DNA of 6,428 nucleotides, from the NCBI GenBank assembly GCA_031546985.1, contig JAVBJN010000106.1:1-6428 (forward strand), written 5' to 3'. Below are positions 4,091 through 6,428 of the stretch, one piece after another (the stretch's first letter is position 1; the number at the start of each line of letters is the position of its first letter). The DNA is from JAVBJN01 sp031546985 (GTDB lineage: Bacteria; Bacteroidota; Bacteroidia; Chitinophagales; Chitinophagaceae). The notes under the pieces are model-generated. The model worked only from the letters and a program-made list of their open reading frames with translations. It was not told the DNA's origin and searched no databases. The position numbers and the translations under genes are program-made.

Positions 4091-6428
4091 CAACAGAACC
4101 TGCCGGTTATCCCGGTATTGCCTACCGCCACAGCCCGGCCCTTGCCCGGCGACTTTGGTATTTCCAGCCAGGCGGGCAACCTCAACTATATCCGTACCTG
4201 GACGCCGATGGTACCTATCCAGAATACCAGTGATCTTTTCTTAGGTACCATCTATTCCAAAAGCCTGCAGGCGGCCCGATATTTTGATGGGCTGGGCCGT
4301 CCTATAGAAACCGTAGCCCGGGCCGCTTCCGGTAAAGGCAGCCGTGATGTGGTTACCGTAAATACCTACGATGCATTGGGGCGCGAAGCCATTCAGTATT
4401 TGCCCTATGCTGCGCCAGCCGTTGGTTCGGAATCGGGCAAGTTCAGGGCCAACGCTTTCAGTGCCCAGGATAATTTTTACCAGAACGAACCTTTTAAAGG
4501 ATATACGTATACTGACGAAAAAATCAGGTATGCTCAAACAACCTTTGAAAGCTCTCCGCTGAACCGGGTGATGCAAACCCTGCCGCCCGGCAACAGTTGG
4601 GGCGGCTCCGGCGCAGGTACTTCCATGAATTATTATACCGAAGGGCCAGATGTGCGGTTATGGACGGTAGTGGGGAATGCGCCCATTACCAGCAGCGTTT
4701 ATGGCAATGCCCAGTTAAGTGCCACCGAATCTACAGATGCGCAGGGCGGTGAAGTAACCGAATACAAAGACAAGGAGGGTAAGCTTATTCTTAAAAAAGT
4801 AAAAAGCGCACCTACCACCTGGTTAAGTACTTATTATGTGTACGACGACCTGAACCGGTTACGTTTTGTTATTCCGCCTTTGGCTACCGAAAAGGCGGCA
4901 AGCGCCAGTTGGTCGGTTTCCTCAGCCGTGCTGAAAGACCTTTGCTTTCAATACGATTACGATGGCAGGGGCAGAAAGATCCGCAGCCATGTGCCTGGCA
5001 AAGGCGATGAATACATGGTGTACGACAGCCGCGACCGTATGGTGCTGAGCCAGGACAGCAATATGCGCGCCGTAAACCGCTGGATGTTTACCCTTTACGA
5101 TGTGCTTAACCGGCCTGTAATGACCGGCACCTACGACCGCCCATCGGTAACCCGGCAGGATTTACAGAATCATTTGGATGGCTTAACGGGCATAAGTACA
5201 GATGGTATGCTTACCACGCTTATTAATGCCAACCTTTATCAAAGCTACCCCGATGCATCGGTCTTAACCGGCGCCGATATCTTGTCTTATATCTATTACG
5301 ACGATTACAGCAACCCCGATATTGCCGCTTACCAGTTTGATGGCGCTTATGTAAGTATGTTGCCCACAATGACCACTGCATCGGCTATGCCGGTAGTGTT
5401 GGGCAATATGACCCGCAGCCTGGTTACCGGTACCAAAGTGCGGGTTATGAAACCCAGCTCAGGCAGTTGGAGCACCGCGCTGGGCGATTGGATCACCACC
5501 GTTAATTTTTACGACAACAACCGCAGGGTGATACAAACCCAAAGCACCAACCAACGTTTGGGACTCGATATAGCCACTGTACAGTACAATTTCAAAGGCG
5601 ATAAACTGGCCGAAGTAATCCGTACCGAAAACCCGGCGGCCACCGACGACCGCCATAAAGTAACATTGGTGAAAAAATGGTACCAGTACGATAATGCGGG
5701 CAGGCTGGCCAATACCTACCACCGCATCAACAACGGGCCGGAGCGTAACCTGTACACCACCATTTACGATGCATTGGGCCGTGCAGAATCTAAAAATCCC
5801 ATCAGCTCTACCGATGTAGCCAGCCAGGATTATGACTATAATATACATGGTTGGTTATCGGGCATCAACCGCAGTTGGGTAGAAGGCCAGGGCAACGACC
5901 GATTCTTTGGCGAAGTGCTCAGTTATAACAATGGCTTTTCGCAACCCAGCCTTACCGGCAATATTTCCGGTATCCGCTGGCGTAATTCCGGTAGTGCAGC
6001 GCCGCAACAGGCTTATGGTTATGCCTACGACCTGGCGGGCCGCCTTACCCGTGCCGATTACAATGAGTATGTGAACAGCGCCTGGAAAAACACCAGCCAC
6101 GATTATAGCATGCCTTATGTAACTTATGATGCCAATGGTAATATCCAAAGCATGAAACAACGTGGCCCGGGCGCAAGCGGCCCGGTTGATATGGATATAT
6201 TAACCTACGGCTACCAGGCCAATAGTAACCTGCTGCTTAATGTATCTGACGTGGGCGTGAATAATGCTGCTAATCACGATTTTAAGGATTGCACCACCGG
6301 CTGCACCGGCAATGATTATGATTACGATGGCAATGGCAACCTGAAACGGGACCGCAATAAAGAGATCGATGCCATTACTTACAGCTACTTGAACAAACCA
6401 GAGAATATAGGTTTAAGCGGCAGCCGCA
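4016..6428 (+). CDS. DUF6443 domain-containing RHS repeat protein (3' end outside window)
   Basis: The frame is open from the ATG at 4016 to the window edge, giving 804 complete codons and no stop. This start gives a clean signal peptide cut after Ala25 (VQA before QQ). A proline-rich linker (about 28-45) leads into a DUF6443-type region (about 58-200) with YIRTWTP (58-64), YFDGLGRPIETV (89-100), NTYDALGRE (116-124), QYLPY (127-131) and LPPGNSWGG (189-197). YD-type repeats follow from about 273 to 798. RHS proteins wrap such repeats into a hollow beta-shell that often encloses a variable C-terminal toxin. The visible part stops at YLNKPENI (791-798), before the RHS core motif and any tip, so toxin identity cannot be read. 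Only three cysteines are visible (310, 759, 763). Export is Sec-dependent, placing it in the envelope or beyond. It is probably co-transcribed with the two upstream genes. DUF6443 and RHS assignment is firm; function as a toxin is inference. Confidence 0.9.
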   Translation, partial: MTRNTFIYHSFFITSLLAAVQAVQAQQNLPVIPVLPTATARPLPGDFGISSQAGNLNYIRTWTPMVPIQNTSDLFLGTIYSKSLQAARYFDGLGRPIETVARAASGKGSRDVVTVNTYDALGREAIQYLPYAAPAVGSESGKFRANAFSAQDNFYQNEPFKGYTYTDEKIRYAQTTFESSPLNRVMQTLPPGNSWGGSGAGTSMNYYTEGPDVRLWTVVGNAPITSSVYGNAQLSATESTDAQGGEVTEYKDKEGKLILKKVKSAPTTWLSTYYVYDDLNRLRFVIPPLATEKAASASWSVSSAVLKDLCFQYDYDGRGRKIRSHVPGKGDEYMVYDSRDRMVLSQDSNMRAVNRWMFTLYDVLNRPVMTGTYDRPSVTRQDLQNHLDGLTGISTDGMLTTLINANLYQSYPDASVLTGADILSYIYYDDYSNPDIAAYQFDGAYVSMLPTMTTASAMPVVLGNMTRSLVTGTKVRVMKPSSGSWSTALGDWITTVNFYDNNRRVIQTQSTNQRLGLDIATVQYNFKGDKLAEVIRTENPAATDDRHKVTLVKKWYQYDNAGRLANTYHRINNGPERNLYTTIYDALGRAESKNPISSTDVASQDYDYNIHGWLSGINRSWVEGQGNDRFFGEVLSYNNGFSQPSLTGNISGIRWRNSGSAAPQQAYGYAYDLAGRLTRADYNEYVNSAWKNTSHDYSMPYVTYDANGNIQSMKQRGPGASGPVDMDILTYGYQANSNLLLNVSDVGVNNAANHDFKDCTTGCTGNDYDYDGNGNLKRDRNKEIDAITYSYLNKPENIGLSGSR
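4187..4615 (+). other. DUF6443-type N-terminal region of the third gene (residues 58-200)
   Basis: Recognised from the order YIRTWTP, then Y-F-DGLGRP-ETV, then YDALGRE and YLPY, then a Pro-Pro-Gly before SW. This region heads many Bacteroidota RHS proteins. Its biochemical role is unknown. The boundaries are approximate. Confidence 0.8.
4832..6409 (+). repeat. Array of YD-type (RHS) protein repeats in the third gene (residues 273-798)
   Basis: Repeat cores are visible at YVYDDLNRL (274), YDYDGRGRKI (313), MVYDSRDRM (334), LYDVLNRPV (360), FYDNNRRVI (498), YNFKGDKL (524), YQYDNAGRL (556), IYDALGRA (583), YDYNIHGWL (606), YAYDLAGRL (669), TYDANGNI (703), YDYDGNGNL (768) and YSYLNKPENI (789). 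Spacing is irregular (about 20 to 140 residues), as is usual for degenerate YD repeats. The repeats are at protein level, not tandem DNA copies. Confidence 0.85.

Noticed and set aside
4367..5778. Exact 14-base direct repeat TACGATGCATTGGG at 4367-4380 and 5765-5778 as a recombination or attachment site
   Set aside because: Both copies encode the YDALG of a YD repeat in the same frame; shared protein motif and codon choice explain them.
5459..6160. Two adjacent minus-strand frames (129 and 101 residues) opposite the third gene
   Set aside because: The + strand carries clear YD repeats across the whole stretch. The minus-strand Ile/Val-rich translations arise from antisense reading of these codons.
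6313..6348. Asp/Asn-rich NDYDYDGNGNLKRD as an EF-hand-like motif
   Set aside because: YDYDGNGNL is a standard YD repeat core, which explains the acidic pattern.

Overview
The window comes from a Bacteroidota genome, most plausibly of the Chitinophagaceae or Sphingobacteriaceae type. Three things point there. Both large proteins have signal peptides with the signal peptidase I site placed directly before Gln-Gln. The gene starts have no Shine-Dalgarno sequence. The closing gene begins with the DUF6443-type region that heads Bacteroidota RHS proteins. The genus call is inference only.

Layout: everything readable is on the + strand, as three tightly spaced genes. (1) Bases 1-454 are the 3' end of a gene whose visible 150 residues look like strands of an outer-membrane beta-barrel. 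(2) Bases 475-3981 encode a complete 1168-residue exported protein. Its start resembles the SpvB/TcB N-terminal region, its middle is long and beta-rich, a beta-sandwich-like segment lies near its end, and it has one canonical YD repeat at the extreme C-terminus but no RHS core. (3) From base 4016 to the window edge runs an 804-residue portion of a DUF6443/RHS protein with about a dozen YD-type repeats; the RHS core and any toxin tip would lie past base 6428. The gaps are 20 and 34 bases and hold no terminator or promoter that I can see, so the three genes probably form one transcription unit.

How they may work together (inference): two Sec-exported, YD-repeat-containing proteins sit beside a putative outer-membrane barrel. 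This suggests an envelope-assembled or surface-displayed RHS system. The two proteins might jointly form one shell, loosely like TcB and TcC in Tc toxins, with the barrel as anchor or exit route. Nothing in the window proves toxicity, because the C-terminal tip is not included.

I found no RNA genes, mobile elements, CRISPR arrays or origins, and no stretch over 300 bases without a gene. GC content steps up within the middle gene, with an AT-richer stretch around 1860-2280 that may mark a variable inserted domain.
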